The notes under the pieces: generated by a model
What the model was told of the DNA's origin: nothing
Databases searched by the model: none
Seen by the model: only the letters and a program-made list of their open reading frames with translations
Program-made: the position numbers and the translations under genes
Origin: Ectocarpus siliculosus
Lineage: Eukaryota; Sar; Phaeophyceae; Ectocarpales; Ectocarpaceae
Reading direction: 5' to 3'
Length of the DNA stretch: 64,000 nt
NCBI GenBank assembly: GCA_000310025.1
Contig: FN649732.1
Coordinates: 1,657,736 to 1,721,735 of the forward strand
In this document: positions 1-10,746 of the stretch, piece after piece
Layout: every line of letters begins with the position of its first letter
Position numbering within the stretch: the first letter of the stretch is position 1

Positions 1-1990
1 CCCTGCCAATTGGTTGGTTCCGTCACGCCGTCCTTGTTATATTAGAGAAGACGATGTGCATCGCGTTTGACCGGACTTGTTCGTTTCCGTTTCCGTGTTT
101 CGAGATGGTCGCTTAGAAATATAATTTGGTCGCTCTCTTACCAGGGTAGCGTGTTGTTGCTGTTAATGCTGTACCTGTACGTAGAATTTATGTATTCGGC
201 AAGCCGTTTGTCGCGAATAGTTTTGAGTTGAGGAGGGTATACGTGGCGCTGTAGAAGACATAGCTTGGGTGCCGTGGAAGAGACATGTTGGAAATCTGTA
301 GCATTGGGAGTTGAAAAATAACCGGACCATGGGATAGTACGTTTTTGCCAACGGCACCCTTCTCAGGTGCAAAACATCGGCAGGATGGCGTGCGTTTGCG
401 TGGTGTATCGTACAGGCCACATGCCCACTGCGTGTCCGTGTGATGGCATGAATGGCTCCTTCTCTGCCGAACGCTTTCCACATTCAAATCTCTAATACGA
501 TGTCGATACAGCTTGCCGACGACATTCGATTTTGAACAGTTGTATCGATGTCCATTGCCCCGAAAAATCATATTGCAGATGGTCTACATCCATGTACAAC
601 AGTATTTGTCCAGTCACGGTTCATGTGTCCATATGTCATAACTTTCGAAAGAAATGGAGTTGGTCAGAAATTAAGCCAACATCAAGGCGAACAATAAAGA
701 AAGGTCTGAAGCAAAAAATTGGACTCTCCCCGCTAAGAGCTGGGTAGCTGGGGTAGCGCGTCCAACGAGACACGTCCCACTGCCCCTTCTGTGCTCCCAC
801 CCCATTGCCTGGGGGGCGATTATTTTCGCGGCGCTCGCCGCGCCCCAGCGACAACAACCTGGAAGGTGACTTATTGGACGTTGACTACACAACCCAAGTC
901 TAATGCATTCTGAAGCTTTACCTTCAGTCTCATTGTTCGACACCCCTGGGTAGCACATTTATGTGTGTAGTTGTGCGTAGTGCGTGCAAAGCTATGCGCA
1001 TCTCCCACGACACGCAAAAAAATGTACGTCAATCATGATGTTATTTCTTGTGACTACAAAGCTATCGACGAGAGACAGTTCCAACCCCGCCATTTTCGGC
1101 CCCGCCATTCCTTCTGCCGTGGAAATCGAGCTTTGAACATCTGTTCAGGGGGTGTCATGTCTTACGTAACCTACGGTATGCAGAACGCTTTTTTTTCGTG
1201 CTCGCTGCCTGCGCTCTCGACCTATGAAAGCTATAAAAAACTGGAAAGCTTCAGACAGGCAACGCAACGCGATGATATACTCGTCGAGTTGCTATCACAA
1301 TGCAGTAAGCACCAGGCAGCAAAACGAGATTGATTGCATTCCAAAGGAGAACCAGCCGGGATGCGACAGCGGCAGCCCACTAAGAAATCCGTTTAAAGAA
1401 AATGGACAACTTCGGCCAACTTCGGCTGGTGCTTCGAACCAAAATAAAGGAAGCAGGATTGGCAGGATCGTTTGACGTTTATCTCAGGACCCGTTCGGTA
1501 TGTCGTCTGGTCCTGCCGCTGCTGCCTCCACCGCTGCTATGCCGAACATTGAATATCGGTGCGAGCGTGGAAGTACCATCATTCTGCCGACCACTACCAT
1601 CGCTCATGAACACGAGAGGAAGCGCGGGTTTTATATAGTGTTGTGCATTGTGCATGAGATTTCTCGATACAGTAATTCAAGATGTGGCACTGGGGGCTCG
1701 GAACGTGTACCCCCCTCATCCATCCGGGGGAGCCGTGGATCATTTCCAGTTGCACAGCGCTAGCAGACAGCAGACAGCAGACACACACGCTGCCCGTTAG
1801 CCGCCTACTTTCGCCCACAAGGTTGTGCTTCAAATTTAAGCGTAAGCCTGCATTACTTGCAAGGACGAGCGCTTCGTATTTTCAACCACCAGCTAATTTC
1901 GGGGTGTGTGGAGGGTCACACACACAGTAAACGCGGCGGGTTTTCTAACGGAGAACGCTCCACACGGAAGCAGGCAAGGGCAGCAGCATC
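1..1990. other. Upstream flank without a supported gene
   Basis: No exon here has both convincing splice signals and recognisable protein. The stretch 1083-1180 belongs to a dispersed repeat whose other copies lie near 36.0, 47.4 and 55.4 kb. The last few hundred bases before 1991 should hold the promoter and 5' leader of UFD1. No TATA box or other element could be called with confidence. Confidence 0.5.
1083..1180 (-). repeat. Dispersed repeat family X, copy 1
   Basis: About 95 bases resemble the reverse complement of 47388-47475. The shared core is a CTTTGAA block followed by CAGGGGGTGT and an ATGTCTTACGTAA/ATCTTGTGTCGTA end. Only one arm of the element is seen here, so this is a solo or truncated copy. 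Confidence 0.55.
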
Positions 1991-4900
1991 ATGTCTGCGT
2001 TCGGGCTGGGAGGAGGGCCAGGAGGCTTCGGGGGTATGGGCATGGGCATGGGGATGGGGGCGCCTCGCGGTTTCGAAGAGCAGTATCACTGCTACCCTGT
2101 CTCTTTTCAGGTGAACCAACAAAAATGACCGAGGTCGATCATTTGACGATGTCTGTGGAACATCGCGGCGTGGTCTACAGCAGTACATGTCGATGCCACT
2201 CATCGGGCGAGAAAAGTCCGTTGTTGGACCATCGTGACATTCCGGGTAGCGGCGTTGGGGTACCGCTGTGTAGAGTGCGGCAAGTGGCCTGGAGTACGGT
2301 GGTGCACTTTGCACGCTTCGTCTTTCGAATGGTGAGGTCGTTGCAGTGCTTTGAATACTTGCTGTGTCCAACGTCACAGCATTGTTACATCATCAACGTA
2401 CACTACAACGTTGTAGGCTGCAGGGAAGAGGTGGCCTGTTGAAGGGTGCGACCATCATCCAGGCAACCGAGAAGACTCGCTTTCCACACTGCTTGCATCC
2501 GCACGGCCTCGTTTCACCTGCGGAGGATTGCAGTTTCACGTCGGAACACGCCCTTTTCTCGATGGCACCCCTGCTACTTGCACACATCTCGTGTGGGGCG
2601 GACCACAAGACTATCACATCAACGAGCCCGAAGGGTCACAGCCATATCGCTGTCTGTGACGAGAAGAGAGAAGTCCACTGGGTCTTCTTGGTGATACCAA
2701 TATCCTCGTGCCTCATACTGCTGTATTGGCTTGTGTTTTCGCTTGTTCCTGGTGCGCTCTTTGCGGTGGGCAACCTGCCGCGGAGCAATATTTATATTTT
2801 GTTGAGGCGAGACTCCCGGGCATGCTTCGTGGCCGCGTTTTGGAGACGCATCAAGCTGAGAATACGAGATGAAACAAAACAGCAGGGATCAACAAGGAAT
2901 GCTTTAAAATATCTTGCAACATCGCCTTCGATTTGCCTGTCAACTTCGAAAAGGCCGGCCGATAGGAGAAACGTATTAGGCATTTGTATCCGATCAGCGA
3001 TCTTCATGTGTGGGCATTTTGTGAAAAAACTTGTGCTCGGGGGAATCTGGCAAGAAGGTTCGCAGACACGCCTTATCCCAGGCTGGAAGGGCACTCAATA
3101 TATACATCATTAGATGTGCTAACACTGCTGTAGATCGTAGATTTGTCTACCCCGACGAAACTTGTAATTTTGGGGTGGTCGCCTGCTGGTACGGGTTGTT
3201 GGTCTTGTTGCACTGCCGACACCGCAAGACGCGTATGTCAGTTTCACGTTCGTACAGCAGTTTCCGCCTTCGTACTCTCCTGAATGCCAGGCACGCCAAC
3301 TACAACTTTTACCTTCATCCCACTCGCACTCCTGCTCTTGTCTTTTGTGTTCCCGTGCATGGCACAACATGAGAGTACATGTGAGAATTTTTGGCGTTGT
3401 TCCCCGCGCACGAGAGTCTCATGCCTGCCTGCCTTTGTACGGTTGACAAATCCTACTTCACTACGCACCCGTTCCGGAAATATCTGGGCGCCGGAGTGCG
3501 TGTATCATCATGGTTCTGTCCTTTGTTCTCGGTGTGTTTTGGGGACAAATAATACTCCGAGGCGGGGAGATGCAAGGGGATTGCCCAATGAGCACACATT
3601 TTCATTGACACCAGTCCCGAAGCCTTGTTGCCCTCTACCAAAGCATTACAGTCCGGCAACATGGACACCGCCGTTGGCTGCTTTCGATCGGACTGCTGTT
3701 TGTTATTAATAGGAGTTTTGTACCATCTGAGGTGCGGTAGGGCTACCCTGGTGCTTAGGCTGCGATGGGCGCATCCCCCCAGAGCAACCTTGCACGCTAA
3801 TCGCGCTTCCCGTTTTGAACACGGGGCGCATGTTCGCCTGCTTTGTTGACAACTCTCGGCTTCATTCAGGACAAGGAGCACCTGGAGGCCGGAGACAAGA
3901 TTCTCCTCCCTTCCTCGGCCCTTGACGCGCTCGCGAGACAGCAGGTCGAGTACCCCATGCTCTTCGAGCTGTCGAACCCTTCCCAGGTGGGTAGCGTTTG
4001 TGTTGGACCACACCCCAGCTCATTGCTGGTTGGATACTCCATACACGTAGGCTAACGGGTAGTGCCTTGCCTGGACGCACGGCCCAATGCTGTTATGCAA
4101 CTGTTTTGTGGGCGTCGTGCGGGCGTGCGGTTGGTCTTGGTGGTGTGCTTGGCACAGCGTAGGATCACGGCTTATGGTGGGTGGGTTTTGTGCGGCTGTG
4201 GCGGGAAGAGCTGCACAGTAGTCGTGTGTGTTTGTGTTCCTGCATCAACAAACTTCGCGCAGACCTCCTCCATCAATCACGGAGGGTGTGTTTTGAAGAT
4301 CACGTCACTCCGGCGGCAGCCTCCACAAAACTTCGCCATTCTAAAGCGATATTTGAGGCGTTGCCAGGACAGCAGTGCTGTGCTCGCGTGCATGTACACA
4401 GTAGTAGCTCAAATGAAGGCAAGTAAGGGCACATTCGTCGTCGGATAGCGTAGAAATCGTGCACAGGTGCTTTTCGTCTTTGTTCGGATCTGTACCTGAT
4501 GATGCCCCTCCACGTCGATTTGGTTATCGCCGGCATGGGCCCACGCCGCCGCGGCAGGGAAACCGGACCCACTGCGGTGTTCTCGAGTTCTCCGCCCCCG
4601 AGGGGAGCTGCTACATCCCTCACTGGATGATGCAGAACCTCTTGCTGGAGGCGGGCTCCCTGCTCACGGTGAAGAACGTTTCTCTGCCCAAGGTGCGGTG
4701 TGTGGAAGACAGCACTGCTACGGCTGGCGGTGCCTTTCGTTTTGTTTGTCTGCGTGGCGTGAAAGAGGACGGCCAATCGCAAGGAGCGAGGGGGGCCTTT
4801 TGCGTGTCTGAATGGAAAGAAGCGGCACTTGAATCGATTGTGTTGTCTACGGAAACCTTGGTTGTCGTTTTTCACTGTCCGCGGGGGAAGGCGAGGTGGC

Positions 4901-7900
4901 CAGGGGATCTCGGTTGGGCCCGATCGCTGTTCTTCTCCCTGGTCGAGTATTTCGCTGTCAACAGGGTCGTCGCCGCGGTGAAAACATGCCTGTTGTATTC
5001 ACAGGGAGGAGGTATGTCGTCCAGGATGCAACTTGGGAGCGGTTCGGCTTCGTTCTCATTCCCAGCAACACGATTCAACATGTTCGGGTGCGGGTTGGTT
5101 GTTCGCTATGCAATTGTGGGCGCGCCTGCGTGTGTGTTTCGTAGGGCACCTTCGTGAAGTTTCAGCCGCAATCGGTGGACTTCTTGGAGATCAGCAACCC
5201 TCGCGCGGTCCTGGAGACCACGATGCGGCACTTCTCCTGCCTAACGGAGGGCGACGTCATCTGCCTGCCGTACAACGATCGGGTGGGTGTCTTTTTTTTT
5301 TTTTTTCGCTCGTCGTGTGTCCTGCGGCATCTGGTTTTTCTTTCGCGGTGCAAGATTAGATGCGCGACTGGGAGACACGTTTGAGACGCTACGGGTAGCA
5401 GCCAGACTTACCATCTTAATTCATTAGCGCCGTGATGTGGGGCGGGAGCTCGGCGAGGCGGCCTTCAGCTAGCAGGTCCAAGTGTTGGTCGATGACGTGC
5501 TGCATCTTGGCCAAGGTCGAGGACAGGTTGGTCATGTTGGTGACGCACCGACATGGATAAGATGGTAAGTCTGGCTGCTACCGGTAGCGTCTCAAACGTT
5601 TCTCTCAATCAATCTGTCGGAACCATGTCGTCTGTCCCCGCGTTGACGGAATCGTTCGCCGCGGCCTTGTCTAGTCAAGAACATGTCGTCTCACACTATC
5701 GGACGTCAAACAAATCCCCCGCCTGTCCGGCAAGGCCGAAAGTATTTGGTGTTACTCCCGCCCTTGGGCTTGGTTCGTGGGGTGACGTGTTTATTGACGG
5801 ATCTCAGTGCTTTCGTATTGTTTCTTCTGTTCCCGCAGACGCAAGAGGTGGCCGATGGCACTGTTGTTAACGGGATTGTCCGAAGCCGACCGCTCACAAT
5901 GCGTACGTTGTGCGGAAAATGGTAAAACAGTCGTGCGTTGGAGCTTTCGTGTGTGCATGAAACCTGGTCGCATTGGCTCGAGTGAAAGATAAAAATTCCG
6001 TCGGGCTAAGTGCTACATAAAACTTTCACGTGGCCGCAGCTGTAGACGAAAATGTTGTCGGGTTCAAAGGAAGGCAAGACTCGCCTTTTTCTCAGCCCTA
6101 CTTTTATGCACGGTCACACAAGACTCGTTCTTCTCGCGTGCGCTGACAGGTAGTGGACTCCCTCAGACACCACCGCGACACCTCTTGTACATGTTTTGCC
6201 CGCACATCACCGGAAATCGGGCTTGAGGGGGGCTTGGCCAGTGGCGTCCTACGTTAAACTTATCATCTTTGGACACGCTACGCAGAGCTGCCGAAGAATT
6301 TTTGTGAACAATGTCGTGGGCATGACCCTTCCATCCAGTTATTATCGACCATGTGCTTTTCTTCAGATTCACAGGAGCGCGCTCGTATTGTATCTGTACC
6401 AACAATGGAACGTGCGATCGACGCTTCCCTTCTCCTACCACCACCGCTGCAACGTGTTCACTCTCGGCATCGCTGGTGTATTCCTCTCCCCGCCCCGCCC
6501 TTCTCCCCACTCCACTCCACCGCCGTCCGACACAGAACTACGAGTTGGCGGTGAAGGAGTTGAAACCGTCGAATGCGGTTGGCATCGTGGAGACGGACCT
6601 CAATGTCGACTTCGATGCCCCCGTGGGGTACGACGAGTCGCTGGCGGCTTCCAACGCGGCGGCGGCGGCGGCGGCGGCAGCAGGGACGGGAGGGGCGGTG
6701 GCTGGAAGCAGCAGCGGAGCCACAGGGGCGATCAACATTCCGGCCCCGGCATCAGGTGGGTCAGACATTCGCTTGTCTTGATGGGTCACTTCTGTGGCGT
6801 GTTGTTTGAGAACGTTTTTTGTGCCGTAGCGAGAGGAATCATGAGCCAGGTGGTTGCTGTGAGAAATGAGAACGGGGCGGCATTGCAGCTACCGGCGCGG
6901 GGCCGCGAATAATACGATAATGATCCGGGCGGTGCTGTTGGCGTGGGTACGTTTCTTTTTTTCTTAGGCTGTGCGTGTGCGCTGTTCGGGAGAGACTTCC
7001 AAGTTGCCGTGTACAAGCGTGGCTGATGAGTGGTTTTGAGCATTCACTGAGTTCGCTGAATATATTTCCCCACGCCGGGGCGTACTCACGATTCCTAACC
7101 ACATGGCTACACACGTTTTTCAATGTATTTAATACCCCGCAACCTTGAATGCGAGCCATGTCCTGAGACAACCAAGCGTGGTAAAACGTGCCGTCGCTTT
7201 CCGGCAGGGAAAGCACCCAAGCCGGTCGACGAAGCGCCGAAGTTCGTTCCGTTCGGCGGGGGCGGGGCTAGGCTTGACGGGAAGAAGACGCCGGCCAAGG
7301 GAGCCGAGGAGGAGAAAGATGACAAGGCTGCTGGCGACGGTGCTCGTCGACCATGTGCGTGTCAGTCAGAAAAGCTTTTGGTTGCGTCGGCGTTTAGGGT
7401 GGTTTCACTTTGTGATAAGTGGGTGTACTCAAAGTGGTGCATGTCGTAGTCGTTAGACCATTGACCTCGCATCCCTTCAAAGCCAGGACGGAGCACGCCG
7501 GGTTCTCACCGGACCAGGCTCTCACATCACCAAGCGCGAAGCGCCGTGAGGTATTCGGCGAGTCGCATGGAGGGTGCGCTGCATCCTGCTAAGGGTGTTC
7601 GGCATCTTGTGCTTACTTCCTTGCGTACGGATGACAGCTGCGTATGACTTAATTTATTTTCTGGTGCTTTCAATTCCAGAGACAGTTATAAGCACTGTGT
7701 AACTTCCTCGAGGGTGCTTGACCAATTTAACACAACGTGGTGCGATCATCCCCCTTGCGCGGAGTGAGGGTTCTCGACCCCGCACAACATGATCTACTCG
7801 ACCACCATTATGGTTACCGCCCAAAAAAAAAAGAATGGTAACCGGTTGCCGAGCTCACGAAGTGAATTGGCTTGTTTTACAACGTCGTTTCCAAGCGACG

Positions 7901-8306
7901 AAAACCCAACCCCGATGGCAAACACCGGGGGGGGGATAAGTGGGGGCGATATAAAGGCAGCGGAAGCCATCGCGTAGCGGCTGAGAGCGGAACACCTAAA
8001 GCAAATAGTACACGGGATTGTTTTTTGACACTACGCTGTTGTGACCCCCCCCCCCCCCTCGAATCTAAGGTTCACTGCTCCCGTCTGCACTTGTATTTTG
8101 TGTGTGCGTTTGTGTGGTTTGTTTCAGCGGCAGCTGCAGCGGCTGCGGAAGCCAGAGCAGCGGCGGCAGCAGCCAGCGGCGGAGGTGGGGCTGGGGCTGC
8201 ACCAGCCAGACCACCTGTGGGTCTCAGGGCACCCGCAGGGAAATGGTCCAAGTCGAAGAAGCTGCAGGCTGGCGCCTTCCAGGGATCTGGGAACAAACTC
8301 GCCTAG
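1991..8306 (+). CDS. UFD1: UFD1, ubiquitin fusion degradation protein 1 (7 exons)
   Basis: UFD1 is the substrate-recruiting partner of NPL4 and the AAA ATPase p97/Cdc48, which pulls ubiquitylated proteins from membranes and complexes for the proteasome. Exons: 1991-2110, 3870-3986, 4558-4692, 5145-5282, 6536-6755, 7208-7354, 8128-8306 (stop TAG). All phases join and give 351 residues, close to the usual family length. The Ufd1 double-psi-barrel region spans about residues 28-200, with the family signatures [37 protein letters not shown] and [10 protein letters not shown]. An alanine run lies near residue 207. Two p97-binding SHP-type boxes follow: [10 protein letters not shown] (259-268) and a C-terminal FQGSGNKL (343-350). 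The N-terminus carries a short Gly-Met repeat. The start at 1991 is the first in-frame ATG and needs no upstream exon. The donor of exon 6 could also be 15 bases earlier (after 7339); both keep the frame. Identity is sure; the exon 6 end is not. Confidence 0.95.
5377..5599. repeat. 42-bp inverted repeat with ORF-like loop in UFD1 intron 4
   Basis: The arms 5377-5418 and 5558-5599 are reverse complements with one mismatch. They enclose 139 bases. On the minus strand the enclosed stretch reads openly for about 45 codons with an amphipathic composition and then stops, which suggests a captured gene fragment or a pseudo-exon. The transcript of UFD1 could fold here into a strong hairpin. Confidence 0.75.
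7425..7950 (+). repeat. Intronic repeat family Y, copy 1 (UFD1 intron 6)
   Basis: About 525 bases are closely similar along their whole length to 33905-34450. Shared landmarks are the left end TTAGACCATTGACCTCG, the internal CACGCCGGGTTCTCACCGGA, and the right part with GAGGGTTCTCGACCCC followed by an A run. No coding capacity is seen, so it is a non-autonomous element or old duplicate. It lies entirely within intron 6 of UFD1. Confidence 0.8.
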
Positions 8307-9171
8307 ATGTTCGTTGTTCCACGTACCCCGCAAGAAGCCGGGGGGGGGGTCTAGCTGTGTGTCCCATTTTTTGTCAGGGTCGATGAGAAACTGAGGGGGG
8401 TTCTGCGTCTCTTGGTTGTGTCGGGGGCACCGTAGAAATGGAACGGGAGGGGGGGCGTCCTTGCCGCTGGCGAGGAAAGAACACCCTCGGTTGGTGTATT
8501 TGTTGTTACCGGTTACCGCGACGGTACGTGCAAAGAGGAGGCACGGGTGGCAATCGGCGCATCCGTCTCTCTCTCTGTGGTGTGTAACCTCGGCGTGAAC
8601 TGTCCCACTTCATTCCGCTCTGCGGCGTGAGCTCGTTGCCCTGTCGCCTAGCCGAGTCGGCTGCCGAGGTGTGAATCCCGAGCCTTTTTTCTGAGGTGCT
8701 CCCCAGACAGCACGCTGCCGGTGTATAGTACCTCGATGGCAATTGTTTATGATTTGTTGTTTCGATGTTGATGTGCAAAACCGAAAAAAAGAAATGCGCC
8801 GCCGTACGACCCAGCGGCACGAAGTTTTGATTGCTTTCCGACTCTTGACGCTCTCGATATACACCCATGGATGTCCTCTGCCAGCGCATCGTTAGCCACG
8901 TTTTTGCATTGTTTTTGTTTCCTCCTGGTTTCGGCGGTCGGGTGGGCGTGTTTCGTGTATCAGTGGTGGTGGCTGACCGCATAATTTCATGATCATCTGT
9001 TCTTGCATAACATTTTTTGAGGTGCCTGCCCTGCGCCCTTCGTGTGTTGATCAGTTGCCAGGGAAATGGGCCAAGTTGCTTGTGGGCCTTTGTGTCGTAC
9101 ACGCCACGACTTGGGAAATATTTTTTTTGCGCCAGGCTTGCGTCTTACTTTCTTGGTGGGTAGCCCAACAG

Positions 9172-9313
9172 CGACTATATTGGTTTTGGTATGGAGAACG
9201 TGCTGTACCCCTTCACCACCAGACCCAACCCCGTGCTGCATATTCTCGAACATGAAGGAATGAAGCCGCGAGGGTTGCCCTACGAACAGGAGGCCACGTA
9301 TGTACAGCAGTAG
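9172..9313 (+). CDS. Orphan coding-like terminal exon
   Basis: After a CAG acceptor at 9171 the frame stays open for 46 codons to TAG at 9311-9313. Codon use resembles the neighbouring real exons (many C-ending codons). The peptide contains MENVLYPFTTRPNPV and ends in EATYVQQ. I do not recognise the family. No upstream exon could be joined with certainty. An alternative reading uses a donor after codon TAT (9301) and splices to the candidate exon at 9497. It may be the end of a small gene between UFD1 and METE. Confidence 0.3.
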
Positions 9314-9496
9314 TTGTCGTTCTGTACCTTATTTAACCCGAAGTCGTCCAATTTCTCTCTTTTTTTAGCCTGAACTTCTTATGTCCCGGGTACCCCCATG
9401 CTTAGTGCTCCTACAGTAAATAAATACGTCCTGCCCTGTGTACAGCTCCTACGCTGTAAACGCGTCGCTGTCGCTGTTTGTTGGATCTTTTTGCAG

Positions 9497-9640
9497 ACTT
9501 TCGTCACCCCATTTGCCTCGGACGTGGGGTCTTGGACACCTTGCCGTACAGTATTGATGGACTCTCCAGCCGGGATCGCACGGGAGGACGCCACGTATTA
9601 CATGAGATTTTTTCGTCTTCGTTCTACACACCACAAGTAG
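9497..9640 (+). CDS. Second orphan coding-like exon
   Basis: A pyrimidine-rich CAG acceptor ends at 9496. A frame of 47 codons then runs to TAG at 9638-9640 and includes SWTPCRTVLMDSPAGIARED. A second frame over the same bases is also open, so the coding status is weak. In phase it can follow the 9172 exon if that exon ends at 9301. Product unknown. Confidence 0.2.
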   Translation, partial: TFVTPFASDVGSWTPCRTVLMDSPAGIAREDATYYMRFFRLRSTHHK

Positions 9641-10417
9641 TCTGTACCGCATATGCTGTATCAAGGGAGGTACTGTATACATGTACGACCGCCTCACATT
9701 TTCGCGTCCTGCATGCCACGTGGTGTATGCGTATGCCTACGTATATCATACTCGAGAATGATGTACAGAAAAACCGCAGATATTGTTCCGAACACAAGAA
9801 AACGGTGCCGTTGTGTTCATCACACAATCCACCATCCTGCCAACAGCAGACACCAAGATGCTGCTGGAGGCGTGCAGTGATCTTGCGTCAACATCAACCA
9901 AAGCGTGTCTACCGCCGTACCGTCCAGGATGGAAAAGACGCCAAACACGAACCCAACAGCCCTGACTGTCTGTCCGTCTTAATCGCTGTCTCCCCCTCCC
10001 TCCCCTCTTGTTGTTCATGCCTGGGGCGGACCATCGTCCTGTCATGACCTCCTGCCTAGGGCTGGTGGTTCACGTTCCCGAACGCGGCACATCTATCTTC
10101 GGTCCGTACCGCGTTTACAAAAGCAACGACTCATCCTGTTTTTCGTCATGGCAAGGTACAGCAGCAGCATTTGTTATGCAGTACAATTTGAAGGTAACCT
10201 CGCCATCGGGATGGATCTCTTTGGAAACAACTGCGCTGTTCCTGTGGTTCCTGTTGGTCGAAATCAATCGAAACTTGTAAGGTGTGTATGGGCTCCTTTG
10301 CCGCCACTGACTTGGGATATATCTCCCCGTGCCATCAGGCCACATATGTATCCGGTCCGAGGTTGATTCCCACGAGATCTTGATCGAAAGGGCCGCACGG
10401 GGCAGGTCTGGTGGTTT

Positions 10418-10535
10418 GGCCAATGTCATGGCGACGAGGACATCGCCAGTTGTCTGGATTTTGGTCGGTATCTAAATGCGCGGGTTTGGCCAATCGCAGG
10501 ACGTGGCAGCCCATGGAAATATTCTCGTGGCCAAT
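10418..10535 (+). promoter_or_regulatory. Cluster of three CCAAT boxes upstream of METE
   Basis: GGCCAAT occurs at 10418-10424, 10488-10494 and 10529-10535, about 210-330 bases before the METE start codon. The first two sit in the same longer context, GGTTTGGCCAAT. CCAAT boxes bind NF-Y-type factors in eukaryotic promoters. That these act on METE is inferred from position only. Confidence 0.4.
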
Positions 10536-10665
10536 GAGCGTGCTCCGCAGCCTGGTTTAAAATTTGAACTGTACTTTCCGAGGGCTGCAGTCGGGCTCCG
10601 TGACGAAGCCCACCCCAAGCCCACCCCACCCAGGTCATTCTCTACCACAACATCGTTCCTACACG

Positions 10666-10731
10666 AAGCAGAAGACATCCACGCGCATCCACCTCACCCT
10701 TCGCCAAGCAGAAGACATCCACGCGCATCCA
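10666..10731 (+). repeat. 26-bp direct repeat in the METE 5' leader
   Basis: The units 10666-10691 and 10706-10731 are identical and begin 40 bases apart. They lie 16-81 bases before the start codon, probably within the transcribed leader. Each unit contains GAAGACATCC followed by ACGCGCATCC. Confidence 0.85.
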
Positions 10732-10746
10732 TCACAGCCAAACAAG

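Larger units (their letters stand above)
8307..10400. other. UFD1-METE intergenic stretch
   Basis: About 2.1 kb after the UFD1 stop. It has C and G homopolymer runs near 8340 and 8440. The only coding-like pieces are the two candidate exons at 9172-9313 and 9497-9640. The remainder shows nothing that could be named. Confidence 0.5.

Noticed and set aside
1402-1638. Frame starting MDNFGQLRLVLRTKIKEAG
   Set aside because: Only the first 30 residues look plausible. No donor, following exon or family match was found.
10300-10746. Cobalamin riboswitch upstream of METE
   Set aside because: No B12-box-like sequence or suitable fold was seen, and such riboswitches are bacterial.
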